DNA of 16,436 bases from the NCBI GenBank assembly GCA_035519475.1, contig DATIWI010000314.1, positions 1-16,436 on the forward strand, given 5' to 3'. Origin of the DNA: Fen-1467 sp035519475 (lineage in GTDB: Bacteria; Verrucomicrobiota; Verrucomicrobiia; Opitutales; Opitutaceae). The notes beneath the pieces were generated by a model, which saw only the letters and a program-made list of their open reading frames with translations, made no database searches and was not told where the DNA came from. This document shows, piece by piece, positions 1 to 7,989 of the stretch. The translations under genes were made by a program, and so were the position numbers. Numbering within the stretch: position 1 is the first letter of the stretch; every line of letters starts with the position of its first letter.

Positions 1-425
1 ACAAACACGTCGCCGACACCCAGTTCGCGGCGCAGCCGACGCGCCACCGACTGACTCGCTTCGCAGTCCTTGTCGTCGCAATACACCACCACGCGGGCGC
101 CGGGCCGCCACGCCGCGACCACGGCTTGGAACAGCCCCTCCCACCCTCCGCCGAGTCTGAGCGAAAGCGCGCCGGGGATATGCCGGCGCGCGTAGGCGTC
201 GGCGCTCCGCGCATCGACGAAAAGCACCTGGCCGCGCCAGTCCTGCACCGTGGCCCACGCCACCTCTGGCACCAGCGCCCGATCGCGCGACCACGCCGGG
301 CGCAGAGGATGCCACCCCGCCGCGAGTACCGCCGGGATCACGGCCGCCAGTAGCACCGCCCTGGCCTGGCGGAGAATCTGCGGAGATGCGGCCGGCGGCC
401 GCTTCATGGCATTTTCGGTCGTCAT
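1..425 (-). CDS. Membrane-anchored rhodanese-like protein (C-terminus missing)
   Basis: This reading frame starts at ATG 425 and runs off the left edge, leaving about 141 visible residues. A short basic N-terminus is followed by one hydrophobic stretch (about residues 20-37), which suggests a signal anchor or signal peptide. A rhodanese fold follows, with FVDARSADAYARRHIPGA at about 69-86 and an active-site loop VVYCDDKDCEAS at about 113-124, in which Cys116 would be the sulfur-accepting residue. The ATG overlaps the stop codon of the upstream DUF1573 gene (ATGA), so the two are probably translationally coupled. Rhodaneses transfer sulfane sulfur or act as redox or binding modules, and the substrate cannot be told here. 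A downstream partner or second domain may lie beyond the window. The family assignment is fairly secure but the role is unknown. Confidence 0.8.
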   Translation of the reverse strand, partial: MTTENAMKRPPAASPQILRQARAVLLAAVIPAVLAAGWHPLRPAWSRDRALVPEVAWATVQDWRGQVLFVDARSADAYARRHIPGALSLRLGGGWEGLFQAVVAAWRPGARVVVYCDDKDCEASQSVARRLRRELGVGDVF

Positions 426-1069
426 CGCACCGCCGCGTAGATCACGTAGGACTGCGGCCGGCCCGCAATCGTCACCGTCAGCCGGATGGTCGCTTCGGCG
501 GGCCGCCGCGTGTCCGCCGGTTTCACCAGCAGGCGGCACCGGCCCGCCTGCGGCGGCGTCAAGCGCACGCTGAAGAGTGGCGGCTGGCAGTCCACCTCCC
601 CGAGCTGGCTCTTGTCGGGGTCCGCCAAGATGATTTCGAGGGGCTTCTCCTCGGGACGGTCGCCCACCCGCCAGAGCAAGAACCGCGGGCTGATCACCAC
701 CGGCTCGGGGATGTCCAGGGTCAGGGTCAGCGTCGCGAAGCGCCCCGTCGCGTCGTCGGTCTCCACCGCGATGGCGCGCCGCAGATGGCCGACGAAGCCG
801 GTGAGGGCGGCCACCACGCGGATCTCGCCGGCCTCGCCCGGCGCGTACGACTCCTTGTTGGGATCAGCCGACATGCAGCTGCAGCTCGGATCGACCGCCA
901 CGATGCGCACCGGCTTGTCGCCGGTGTTGCGAAAAGGAAATACCGCCACGGCCTCCTCCTGGCCGACCTCGGTCCGGAGCGCGATGTCCGTCGTGGTCCA
1001 CTGCAGCGCGGCCGGCGCGGCGGGGGCGCCGGCGGCCAGCAGCCAGAGGCAGGTCGTGATCTTCCGCAC
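422..1069 (-). CDS. Secreted DUF1573 domain protein
   Basis: This encodes about 215 residues. I chose the GTG at 1069 because it immediately precedes a signal peptide-like sequence (basic RK, then a hydrophobic stretch ending near PAAPAA). A GGAGGGG lies about 16 nt upstream, which is rather far for a Shine-Dalgarno site. The mature protein has the DUF1573 hallmarks: a beta-rich Ig-like N-terminal region with FPFRNTGDKPVRIVAVDPSCSC, whose Cys-Ser-Cys pair sits at about residues 57-59, followed by YAPGEAGEIRV. The second half is another beta-rich segment. DUF1573 proteins are usually exported and have no defined biochemical role. The gene lies 62 nt after the ABC exporter gene and overlaps the rhodanese gene by ATGA, so the three may form one operon. 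A role in periplasmic thiol or sulfur handling with the rhodanese is only an inference. Confidence 0.82.
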   Translation of the reverse strand: MRKITTCLWLLAAGAPAAPAALQWTTTDIALRTEVGQEEAVAVFPFRNTGDKPVRIVAVDPSCSCMSADPNKESYAPGEAGEIRVVAALTGFVGHLRRAIAVETDDATGRFATLTLTLDIPEPVVISPRFLLWRVGDRPEEKPLEIILADPDKSQLGEVDCQPPLFSVRLTPPQAGRCRLLVKPADTRRPAEATIRLTVTIAGRPQSYVIYAAVR

Positions 1070-1131
1070 GCCCGATTTCTGAATGGCCCCTCCGGTTTGG
1101 CCAGCCGAATCCGCGGCGCCCGCCCGCCCGC

Positions 1132-2937
1132 TCACGCCTCCACTCCCGACTGCCGGGCGTGGAGCCGCGCGTAGAGGCCGCCGGCGCGCAGCAGCGTCTC
1201 GTGCGAACCGATCGCGAGGAGGCGGCCCTGCTCGAGGACGGCGATGCGGCCGGCATTGCGGATGGTCGAGAGCCGGTGGGCCACCACGAAGGTGGTGCGG
1301 CCGCGCATGAGGCGGGCGAGCGCCTCCTGGATCAGCGCCTCGGTCTCGGTGTCGAGCGCGGACGTCGCCTCGTCGAGGATGAGGACGCGGGGATTGCGGA
1401 TGAGCGCGCGGGCGATGGCGAGCCGCTGCTTCTGTCCGCCCGAGAGCCGGGCCCCCTTCTCCCCCACGGGCGTGTCGAGGCCGGCGGACAGGCGCGCCAC
1501 GAAGTCCCACGCGTTGGCATCGCGCAGGGCGGCGGTCACCACGTCGGCGGGCACGGAACGCAGGCCATAGGTGACATTCTCGCGCACGGTGCCGTCGAAG
1601 AGGATCGACTCCTGCGGCACCACCGCGAGGAAGCGCCGGTACGTGCGCAGATCGTGCGCCTCCATGTCGCGCCCGTCGACGAGGATGCGGCCCTGGGTGG
1701 GGCGGATGAAGCCGATGACCAGGTTGAGGACGGTAGACTTGCCCGCGCCCGAGGGACCGACCAGGGCGATGGTTTCGCCCGGTTCCACCGCGAGCGAGAA
1801 ATCGTGCAGCGCCGCCAGCTTCGATTCCGGGTAGACAAAGCTCACCTGCTCAAAGCGGAAGCCGCCCGAAACGGCCGCCAGCGCCGCCTTGCCCTCGTTG
1901 ATCTCGAGATCGGGGCACTGCAGCACCTCGCCGATGGAGCGGATGGACTCGAGCCCGCGCGTGAGCTGCGGCGCGGTGCCGACCAAGCCGAGCACGGAGC
2001 CGGTGATGAGGCCGAAATAGGTGGTGAGGAGCACGACGTCGCCGGCGCCGAGCGGCAGCCAACCGGCCACACACGCCCAGGCAGAAACGACGAGGCAGAG
2101 CATGTTGAAACCGTTGAAGGTCACCCACGAAAGCGCGCCGAAAACGGCGTTGACGCCATCAACGTGGAGGGCCGCCGCCCGCACGCGCTCGAGCGACTCG
2201 CCCACCCGCTCCAGCGCCGTGGATTCGAGCCCGTGGGCCCGCGTGATGGGGAGCAGGTGCGCCATCTCGCCGACGCGGGTGGACATGCGCTCGATCTCCT
2301 CGCGGAAGGCCGCGTTGCGGGCGGCGAGCGGCCGGCGCAAGGCGTAGACGATGACCGCCGCCGCCGGCACCGTGAGGAGGAAAAACAGCAGGAACCAGGG
2401 CTGCCGCAGGCCGGTGATGACGAGGGCGAACACGATGTTGACGAGGCACGCCAGCCCGCCGTCGAAGAGGACCCGGGTGAGCTGCTCCACCGCCTCGACA
2501 TCGCGCAGGACCTTCGTCTGGAGCGCCCCGGCGCTCTGCCGCGCGTAGTAGCCGATGGACAGATGCTGGAGCCTCCGCACGAGGGCGGAGCGCAACTGGA
2601 TTTCCATCGTGCGGGCTGCCCGGCTGAGCGCGCGCGCGTAGGCGTAGTGCAGCGGCACGTTCTGCACGAGGACGACGGCGAGCACCAGCGCGTTGACCCA
2701 CAGCTCGGAGGGCGCATGCCGTCCCGGCTGCGCCACGATGTCCACGATGTTGGCCGTGATCGCCGGCATGATCCACACCGGGCTGTGCTTGACGACAAAG
2801 CAGAGCGTGGCGATCGCGAGCGGCCGGCGCTGCCCGTGAAACAAATAGCGCAGGGTCCGCAGCGGGTGTTCGCCCGAGAAGCGGCGTTCCAGCGGATGGC
2901 GATCGGGAGCGGACCGGGAGGACATGTTCCCCGCCAT
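1132..2937 (-). CDS. ABC exporter half-transporter (fused TMD and ATPase)
   Basis: The protein has 601 residues from ATG 2937; a GTG directly before it (2940) and an ATG at 2925 are alternative starts. Residues about 35-325 form the exporter-type transmembrane domain with several hydrophobic helices. Residues about 360-590 form the nucleotide-binding domain. That domain has a complete set of motifs: Walker A GPSGAGKST (about 394-402), Q-loop VVPQESILFDG (about 439-449), signature LSGGQ (about 498-502), Walker B VLILDEATSALD (about 518-529) and the H-loop histidine in FVVAHRLSTI (about 554). It should act as a dimer in the inner membrane and export a lipid, drug or peptide using ATP. The sequence resembles the MsbA/multidrug exporter group, but the substrate cannot be read from it. 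It is the first gene of a minus-strand group with the DUF1573 and rhodanese genes. Confidence 0.92.
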   Translation of the reverse strand: MAGNMSSRSAPDRHPLERRFSGEHPLRTLRYLFHGQRRPLAIATLCFVVKHSPVWIMPAITANIVDIVAQPGRHAPSELWVNALVLAVVLVQNVPLHYAYARALSRAARTMEIQLRSALVRRLQHLSIGYYARQSAGALQTKVLRDVEAVEQLTRVLFDGGLACLVNIVFALVITGLRQPWFLLFFLLTVPAAAVIVYALRRPLAARNAAFREEIERMSTRVGEMAHLLPITRAHGLESTALERVGESLERVRAAALHVDGVNAVFGALSWVTFNGFNMLCLVVSAWACVAGWLPLGAGDVVLLTTYFGLITGSVLGLVGTAPQLTRGLESIRSIGEVLQCPDLEINEGKAALAAVSGGFRFEQVSFVYPESKLAALHDFSLAVEPGETIALVGPSGAGKSTVLNLVIGFIRPTQGRILVDGRDMEAHDLRTYRRFLAVVPQESILFDGTVRENVTYGLRSVPADVVTAALRDANAWDFVARLSAGLDTPVGEKGARLSGGQKQRLAIARALIRNPRVLILDEATSALDTETEALIQEALARLMRGRTTFVVAHRLSTIRNAGRIAVLEQGRLLAIGSHETLLRAGGLYARLHARQSGVEA

Positions 2938-3045
2938 CACACCGGAGCCGGCGGCCCGCCGCGAGCGGGAAATGCGCGCCGGCGCCCGCGCGCCGCCGGG
3001 AGGGTCCGGGGAGCGAGCGTCGCCGCAGGAACCCGGCCACCGCGC

Positions 3046-4383
3046 TCAGGCCGCCACGGGCCTGGCCTCGACGTCGGCCACCTCGAGCTTGGGCGCCAGC
3101 AGATGGACGAGGCCCACCGCGAGAATGTACGCCATGCTGGCCGCCAGGAAGATCGGGAAGTAGTTGCCGCTTTCGCCGCGCGCCACGGCGGCCTGACGGA
3201 TGAACGCCACCACCACAAAGAGCACCACCCCGCCCAGCGCCCCGATGAAGCCGCCCAAGCCGGTGACCGACCCTACGACCCGGCGCGGGAACATGTCGGA
3301 CGCCAGACTGAAGGCATTGGCGGACCAGGCCTGGTGCGCCGACGCCGCCAGCGTGATCAGCGCCACCGCCACCCACTGATTGTCGGTGACTGTCGCGAAC
3401 ACCACCGGCATCACGCCCAGCGCGCAGATGAACAGCGTGGTCTTGCGGGCGCGGTTGGGCGCCCAGCCCAGCTTCATGAAATGGCCGGCCAGCCAGCCGC
3501 CGGCGACGCTGCCGACCGATGCCACCACGTAGATGATGGCGACGGGCGCGCTGCGCGCCTTCAGGTCGAGGTGAAACCGGTCATGGAAGAAATAGGGCGA
3601 GCCGAACAGGTAGAACCACCAGAAGCAGTCGGTCATCACCTTGGCGGTGGCAAAGGCCCACATCTGCCGGTGGGGCAGGAGCCGGCGCCACGGGATCTTG
3701 ACCGTCGGTTCCGGCGGCTCGCTCATGATGACGGCAAGCTCGCTCGGGCTGACCCGCGGATGCTCCTGCGGCCGCCGGTAGATCAGGAGCCACGCCACGA
3801 TCCAGGTGATGTCGAAGATCCCGGTGCACAGGAACGCGCCGCGCCAGCCGAGGGGGTGGTTGGCGATGGTGATCTTGGCGAACACGGGCATGAGCAGCGG
3901 CAGGCCGAACGGCACGAGAATGCCGCCCACGTTGGAACCCGAATTGAACAGGCCGGTGGCGAAGGCGCGCTCGCGCTTGGGGAACCATTCCGCCGTGGTC
4001 TTGATCGCGGCCGGGAAGTTGCCGCCCTCAAAGAGCCCCAGGAAGATGCGGGCGACGAAGAAACCCGTCACCGAGGAGGCGAGCGAATGCCCCATCGCCG
4101 CCAGTCCCCACAGGCCCACCGCGAGGACGAAGCCCCACCGCAGGCCCACCAGGTCGATGACCCGCCCGGCCACGAGCATGCTGACGGCGTAGGCGAGGCT
4201 GAAGCCCACGGTCATCCACCAGTATTGGCCCTCGCTCCAGCCGATGCGGGCCTGCAGGTCCGGCGCCAGGTTGCCGAAGACGCCCCGGTCGATGTAGTTC
4301 GCCGTGGTCACCCAGAACAGCAGGGCGCAGATGACCCAGCGAAAGTTGGTGGCAGGGGATGGGGCGGTCGCGGGGGTGGTCAT
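3046..4383 (-). CDS. MFS uronate (hexuronate) transporter, ExuT-like
   Basis: This 445-residue protein belongs to the major facilitator superfamily, anion:cation symporter family. It has about twelve hydrophobic segments, an N-terminal NYIDRGVFGNLAPDLQ typical of ExuT-type carriers, a motif-A-like loop AGRVIDLVGLRWG after the second helix, and the strongly ExuT-like stretch GLFEGGNFPAAIKTTAEWFPKRERAFATGLFNSGSNVGGI. It would sit in the inner membrane and import galacturonate, glucuronate or short unsaturated uronides with a co-transported cation. Its ATG overlaps the stop of the GH105-GH28 gene (ATGA), so an extracytoplasmic enzyme and the carrier for its products are made from one coupled message. 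This supports a uronate substrate over the other substrates of the family, although the exact sugar is not shown by the sequence. Confidence 0.88.
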   Translation of the reverse strand: MTTPATAPSPATNFRWVICALLFWVTTANYIDRGVFGNLAPDLQARIGWSEGQYWWMTVGFSLAYAVSMLVAGRVIDLVGLRWGFVLAVGLWGLAAMGHSLASSVTGFFVARIFLGLFEGGNFPAAIKTTAEWFPKRERAFATGLFNSGSNVGGILVPFGLPLLMPVFAKITIANHPLGWRGAFLCTGIFDITWIVAWLLIYRRPQEHPRVSPSELAVIMSEPPEPTVKIPWRRLLPHRQMWAFATAKVMTDCFWWFYLFGSPYFFHDRFHLDLKARSAPVAIIYVVASVGSVAGGWLAGHFMKLGWAPNRARKTTLFICALGVMPVVFATVTDNQWVAVALITLAASAHQAWSANAFSLASDMFPRRVVGSVTGLGGFIGALGGVVLFVVVAFIRQAAVARGESGNYFPIFLAASMAYILAVGLVHLLAPKLEVADVEARPVAA

Positions 4384-7001
4384 GGGGAAGTCCGGGAATT
4401 GAGGCTGGGGTCCATCTTGAGAGGCTCGATGGTGACGCGATTAAAAGAAACGCTGCCGGCGTGTTGCAAGACTTCCGCGGCGTGCACCCCGCGGAACGTG
4501 CAGTCGACGAACCGCACGCCGTCGATCACCGCCCCGGGGATGCCGGTCACCCACATCACCCGCGGGCTGGCCCGGCTGGTGACGTGCTCCAACACCACGT
4601 TGCGCAACTCCGGCCGGAAGGACCCGTTGGCGCCCTCTTCGTACAGGAAATCAATCGTCAGCACCGCCTCGGCCACCTGCCCGATCTCCACGCGCCGCAC
4701 GAAGACATCCTCGATGACGCCGCCGCGCCGGGCGTTGGATTTGAAGCGCAGCGCGCGGTCGAGGTTGGGGCTGTCCATCCGGCAATCCTCCACGAACACA
4801 TTGCGGCAGCCGCCCGAGGTTTCGCTGCCGATCACCACGCCGCCGTGGCCGTCGGTCATGGTGCAGCGCCGGACGATGATGTTCTCCGACGGCACGGCCA
4901 GACGCCGGCCGTCGTTGTTGCGGCCGGACTTGATGACGACGCAGTCGTCGCCGGTGTTGAACCGGCAGCCTTCGATCAGCACGTCGCGGCTCGATTCCGG
5001 GTCGCACCCGTCGTTGTTGGGTCCCCCGGACTCGATGTCGACGTTGCGCACGATGACGTTCGTGCAGAACTCCGGATTGACCTCCCACATCGGGGAGCGG
5101 CGGATGTGCACGCCCTCGATCAGGACGTTGCGGCAGCGATACGGCTGGATGAAATTGGGCCGGAGATAATGGCCCGCGCCAAACACGCGCTGCGCGACCG
5201 GCACGTTCGCCTCGCCCGCCTCGCTGAGCGCCTGCGAATCCGCCGTCGCCAGCGATCGCCGATCGGGCCCCTTGCGCGCCCATCCCCACCAGTTGGCGTC
5301 GGAGGCGCCGCCGTCGAGCGTGCCTTCGCCGGTGATGGCAAGGTTCTCCTGTTCGAACGCGTAGACCAGGGCGCTGTAGTTGTAGCACTCCGTGCCCTCC
5401 CATCGGGTGAGGACGACCGGGAGGTAGCGGGCCGGGTCGGCGACGAACCGCAGCGTCGAGCCAGCCGCGATGCGGAGGTCGACATTGCTCTTCAGGTGAA
5501 TGGGGCCGGTCAGGAACACCCCCGCGGCCGCGACCGTCACGTGGCCGCCGCCGGCGTCGTGACAGGCGGCGATGGCCCGGGCGATCGCCGCCGTGCAGTC
5601 CGTCTGGCCATCGGGCACCGCGCCGTAATCGGTGATGGCGAATTCGCGCGCGGGAAACACCGGCGCCACGATGCGTGCCAGGATCTCGGGGACCCGGGCC
5701 CATTCGGGGGCGGCCGGCGCGGCTTCTGGCGCCGGCGCTTCGGCCGCCGGCTCCGGCACCGCCACGGTGAGCGGCAGCCCGAGCAGGTCCTGCAGCTCGA
5801 TCCCGGCGAGAATGAAGGGGCCCACCCCCTTGAGATCGTTGTCCACCACCGGCTCGCTGAGATAGTACTCGTAGCTGCCATCGCGGCCGTAACCCAATCC
5901 CGCCCCGGCACAGCAGTGGGTCACGGTCACGCGGCCCTGGGCATCAACCTTGAGGAGCTTGTCAACCAAGCCCGCGTAGCCCTTGAGCACGACGGGCAGG
6001 TAATCGCGCGGGAGGTAGCCGCGGTTGATGCCCTTGGCGAGGGCGTACACGAACATGCTCGAACCGGTCGCCTCCAGGTAATTGCCCTTGCGCCCCCCTT
6101 GATCGGTCACCTGATACCACAGGCCGCTGTCGGCGTCCTGGTAGCGGGCCACGCCGGCGCTGACCTTCCGCAGCCAGTCAATCAGCTCGGGGCGGGACGG
6201 ATGGTCGGCGGGGAAGTAATCGAGCGTATCCACCAGCGCCATCGCGTACCAGCCGATGGCGCGGCTCCAGAAGTTCGGCGACGTTCCCGTCGCCTTGTTG
6301 GCCCAAGGCTGCTCCCGGCTTTCGTCCCACGCGTGAAAAAACAGGCCACTCTTGGCGTCGTAGGTGTGCAGCCCGGCGAGGTGAATCTGCCGGGCCACCT
6401 CGTCGAACGCGGCCGGGGGCTCGCGGAAGCGCTGCGCAAACTCGGCGTAGAACGGCGCCTCCATGTAGATTCCGTCGAGCCACATCTGGTGCGGATAGCG
6501 CTGCTTGTGCCAGAACCCGCCGTCGCCCGTGCGGGGCTGGGCGTCGAGCTGCCGCCGGAGGATCACCGCGGCCTGCCGGTAGCGCTCCTCCTGCGTGAGG
6601 CGATAGAGCGCCAGCGCCGTCTTGCCGGAGTTGACGTTGTCGAGGTTGTAATCGGCGACGCGGAAGCCGGTGATCTGCCCGTCCGCCCCGAGGAACGAGC
6701 CGATGATGGCCCCGGCGGATTTCCAGTAGCGGGGCACCTGGATCCGCTCGCCGAGCCGGACCAGCGAAAGGGTGTACAGACCGACGGCGTAGTCCCACTT
6801 GGCGTCGCCGCCTTCACGGTAAGCCAGACTGTCGCCGCGGCGCGCCATCTCTGAATCGGCCATTCGCACCGACCATTGCAGAGGGCTGGCGCCGGCGAAC
6901 TCCCGGGGAAGCGGAGCCTCCGCTCCGCGGGCCATCATCGCCGCACCCAGCCAGGTACCCAGCAGGAACGCCCGCCGAGACAAGCCCGAGATTCTTTTCA
7001 T
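4380..7001 (-). CDS. Fused GH105 unsaturated rhamnogalacturonyl hydrolase and GH28 polygalacturonase, Tat-exported
   Basis: The protein has 873 residues from ATG 7001, with a GGAG 11 nt upstream. The N-terminus SRRAFLLG at residues 8-15 followed by a hydrophobic run ending near ARGAEA (about 24-29) is a twin-arginine export signal. Residues about 40-410 are a GH88/GH105 (alpha/alpha)6 domain; Asp176 in MWLDGIYMEAPF matches the catalytic aspartate of YteR-type enzymes, which remove unsaturated galacturonic acid from rhamnogalacturonan oligosaccharides. A Pro/Ala/Glu-rich linker spans about 415-435. Residues about 452-865 are a GH28 right-handed beta-helix with the family residues present: NNDGCDP (662-668), GDD (684-686), GHGG (718-721) and RFK (752-754). 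The first domain would trim unsaturated ends and the second would hydrolyse galacturonan. The gene follows a palindromic candidate operator and is coupled to the uronate transporter. Exact linkages are not shown. Confidence 0.93.
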   Translation of the reverse strand: MKRISGLSRRAFLLGTWLGAAMMARGAEAPLPREFAGASPLQWSVRMADSEMARRGDSLAYREGGDAKWDYAVGLYTLSLVRLGERIQVPRYWKSAGAIIGSFLGADGQITGFRVADYNLDNVNSGKTALALYRLTQEERYRQAAVILRRQLDAQPRTGDGGFWHKQRYPHQMWLDGIYMEAPFYAEFAQRFREPPAAFDEVARQIHLAGLHTYDAKSGLFFHAWDESREQPWANKATGTSPNFWSRAIGWYAMALVDTLDYFPADHPSRPELIDWLRKVSAGVARYQDADSGLWYQVTDQGGRKGNYLEATGSSMFVYALAKGINRGYLPRDYLPVVLKGYAGLVDKLLKVDAQGRVTVTHCCAGAGLGYGRDGSYEYYLSEPVVDNDLKGVGPFILAGIELQDLLGLPLTVAVPEPAAEAPAPEAAPAAPEWARVPEILARIVAPVFPAREFAITDYGAVPDGQTDCTAAIARAIAACHDAGGGHVTVAAAGVFLTGPIHLKSNVDLRIAAGSTLRFVADPARYLPVVLTRWEGTECYNYSALVYAFEQENLAITGEGTLDGGASDANWWGWARKGPDRRSLATADSQALSEAGEANVPVAQRVFGAGHYLRPNFIQPYRCRNVLIEGVHIRRSPMWEVNPEFCTNVIVRNVDIESGGPNNDGCDPESSRDVLIEGCRFNTGDDCVVIKSGRNNDGRRLAVPSENIIVRRCTMTDGHGGVVIGSETSGGCRNVFVEDCRMDSPNLDRALRFKSNARRGGVIEDVFVRRVEIGQVAEAVLTIDFLYEEGANGSFRPELRNVVLEHVTSRASPRVMWVTGIPGAVIDGVRFVDCTFRGVHAAEVLQHAGSVSFNRVTIEPLKMDPSLNSRTSP

Positions 7002-7074
7002 GATGCTGGAGTCTCCAAGGGGTAGCCCCGCCCTCACGGCGCGGGATGTAATCAGGAAAGGATCCGGTTGTATC

Positions 7075-7086
7075 GGACACGTGTCC
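7075..7086. promoter_or_regulatory. Candidate operator: 12-bp perfect palindrome upstream of the GH105-GH28 gene
   Basis: GGACACGTGTCC is a perfect palindrome about 75 bp upstream of the GH105-GH28 start. It is flanked by a further inverted pair, TTGTAT (7068-7073) and ATACAA (7090-7095). Read on the minus strand, TTGTAT and GATACA flank it like loose -35 and -10 boxes about 15 bp apart, so a bound regulator would cover the promoter. The same GGACACGTGTC core occurs at 10238-10248 ahead of the DUF4861-kduI-kduD unit. The regulator is not in the window. Its family cannot be assigned, although dimeric LacI or GntR types use such sites. Confidence 0.55.
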
Positions 7087-7117
7087 TTAATACAAGCAAA
7101 ACGACCGCGCCCGCCCG

Positions 7118-7136
7118 GGCCGGGGATCGCCCGGCC
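7118..7136 (-). terminator. Possible terminator hairpin after kduD
   Basis: This is a perfect inverted repeat, GGCCGGG then 5 nt then CCCGGCC, located 48 nt past the kduD stop in the direction of transcription. A second, one-mismatch repeat (CCGGGCGGCG and CGCCGCCGGG) lies closer to the stop, at about 7157-7183. No U-tract follows directly; the nearest is the TTTT of GTTTTGC about 18 nt further on. The repeat separates the kduI-kduD unit from the GH105-GH28 unit, which fits two transcription units, but in DNA this GC-rich hairpins arise easily. Confidence 0.25.
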
Positions 7137-7183
7137 GCCTCCCGGCGCGCGCCAACCGGGCGGCGCCATCGGCCGCCGCCGGG

Positions 7184-7951
7184 TCAGCGGGCCAGCCAGC
7201 CGCCGTCGACCGCAACGGTGTAGCCGTTGACGTAGTCGGACGCCGCCGAGGCGAGGAACACCACGGTCCCCTTCACGTCGTCGGGGGTGCCCCAGCGCCC
7301 CGCCGGAATCCGATCGAGGATGGCCTGATTGCGAGCCTCGTCGGCGCGCAGCGGGGCCGTGTTGGCCGTGGCGATGTAGCCGGGCGCGATGGCGTTGACG
7401 GTGATGCCCTTGGCGGCGAGCTCGTTGGCCATCAGGCGGGTGAGCCCCATTACCGCGCTCTTGGAGGCGGTGTAGGACGGCACCCGGATGCCGCCCTGAA
7501 AGGAAAGCATCGAGGCGATATTGATGATCTTGCCGGGGGACTTGCGGGCGACCAGTTCGCGGACGAACGCCTGGCTGAGGAAGAACACCGCGTTCAGGTT
7601 CACGCCCATCACGTCGTCCCAGTCCTTCTCCGAGAACTTCTCGAATTCCTCGCGGCGGATGATGCCGGCGTTGTTGACGAGGATGTCGAGGCGGCCCGCC
7701 AGTTTCTTGGCCTCGGCGATGACCCGGGGAATCGAGGCGCGGTCGGCGAGGTTCGCCACCACCGAAACGGCCTGGCGGCCCGCCGCCCGGACCAGCGCTT
7801 CCGTTTCCGGGCTGGGTCCGACATCCACCAAGACGACATCCGCGCCCGCCTCCGCCAGGGCCTGGGCGTAGCCCTGACCGAGTCCGCGGGACGCGCCGGT
7901 GACGATGGCAACTTTGCCGTCGAGTTTGAAGCGATCGAGGATCGAGCTCAT
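7184..7951 (-). CDS. kduD: 2-deoxy-D-gluconate / 2-keto-3-deoxygluconate 3-dehydrogenase KduD
   Basis: This 255-residue protein is a classical short-chain dehydrogenase/reductase of normal length for KduD. It shows the Rossmann nucleotide-binding motif TGASRGLG (18-25), NNAG (93-96), and the catalytic Ser147, Tyr160 and Lys164 (YTASK). The C-terminal VNGYTVAVDGGWLAR is typical of KduD proteins. It would use NAD(H) to reduce 2,5-diketo-3-deoxygluconate to 2-keto-3-deoxygluconate in the cytoplasm, the step after KduI in breakdown of unsaturated uronates. It begins 38 nt after kduI on the same strand, which separates it from the many other SDR possibilities and makes the KduD call likely. No clear Shine-Dalgarno site precedes the ATG. 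Confidence 0.9.
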   Translation of the reverse strand: MSSILDRFKLDGKVAIVTGASRGLGQGYAQALAEAGADVVLVDVGPSPETEALVRAAGRQAVSVVANLADRASIPRVIAEAKKLAGRLDILVNNAGIIRREEFEKFSEKDWDDVMGVNLNAVFFLSQAFVRELVARKSPGKIINIASMLSFQGGIRVPSYTASKSAVMGLTRLMANELAAKGITVNAIAPGYIATANTAPLRADEARNQAILDRIPAGRWGTPDDVKGTVVFLASAASDYVNGYTVAVDGGWLAR

Positions 7952-7989
7952 GGAGGAATGATGGTTCTGGGGAAAGTCCCGCCGGTCTC

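Noticed and set aside
2941..3045. Short GC-rich inverted sequences between the MFS and ABC genes
   Set aside because: GCGCGCC-type repeats are present but there is no T-tract or clear stem, so no terminator or promoter can be claimed.
1159..5169. Very long open frame on the plus strand (over 1300 codons) opposite the ABC transporter and MFS genes
   Set aside because: It is His/Arg/Ala/Glu-rich with no domain, runs antisense across three well-supported genes, and arises because GC-rich codon use removes stop codons on the opposite strand.
5537..5548. Other CACGTG-containing sites (near 5540, 10993 and 16258) as further operator copies
   Set aside because: They share only the 6-bp core or an imperfect arm, and those near 5540 and 10993 lie inside genes, so they do not match the 10-bp palindrome.
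4359..6854. Long plus-strand open frame opposite the GH105-GH28 gene
   Set aside because: It has low-complexity His/Arg/Val-rich translation, no recognisable motif and full overlap with a gene whose catalytic residues are all intact.
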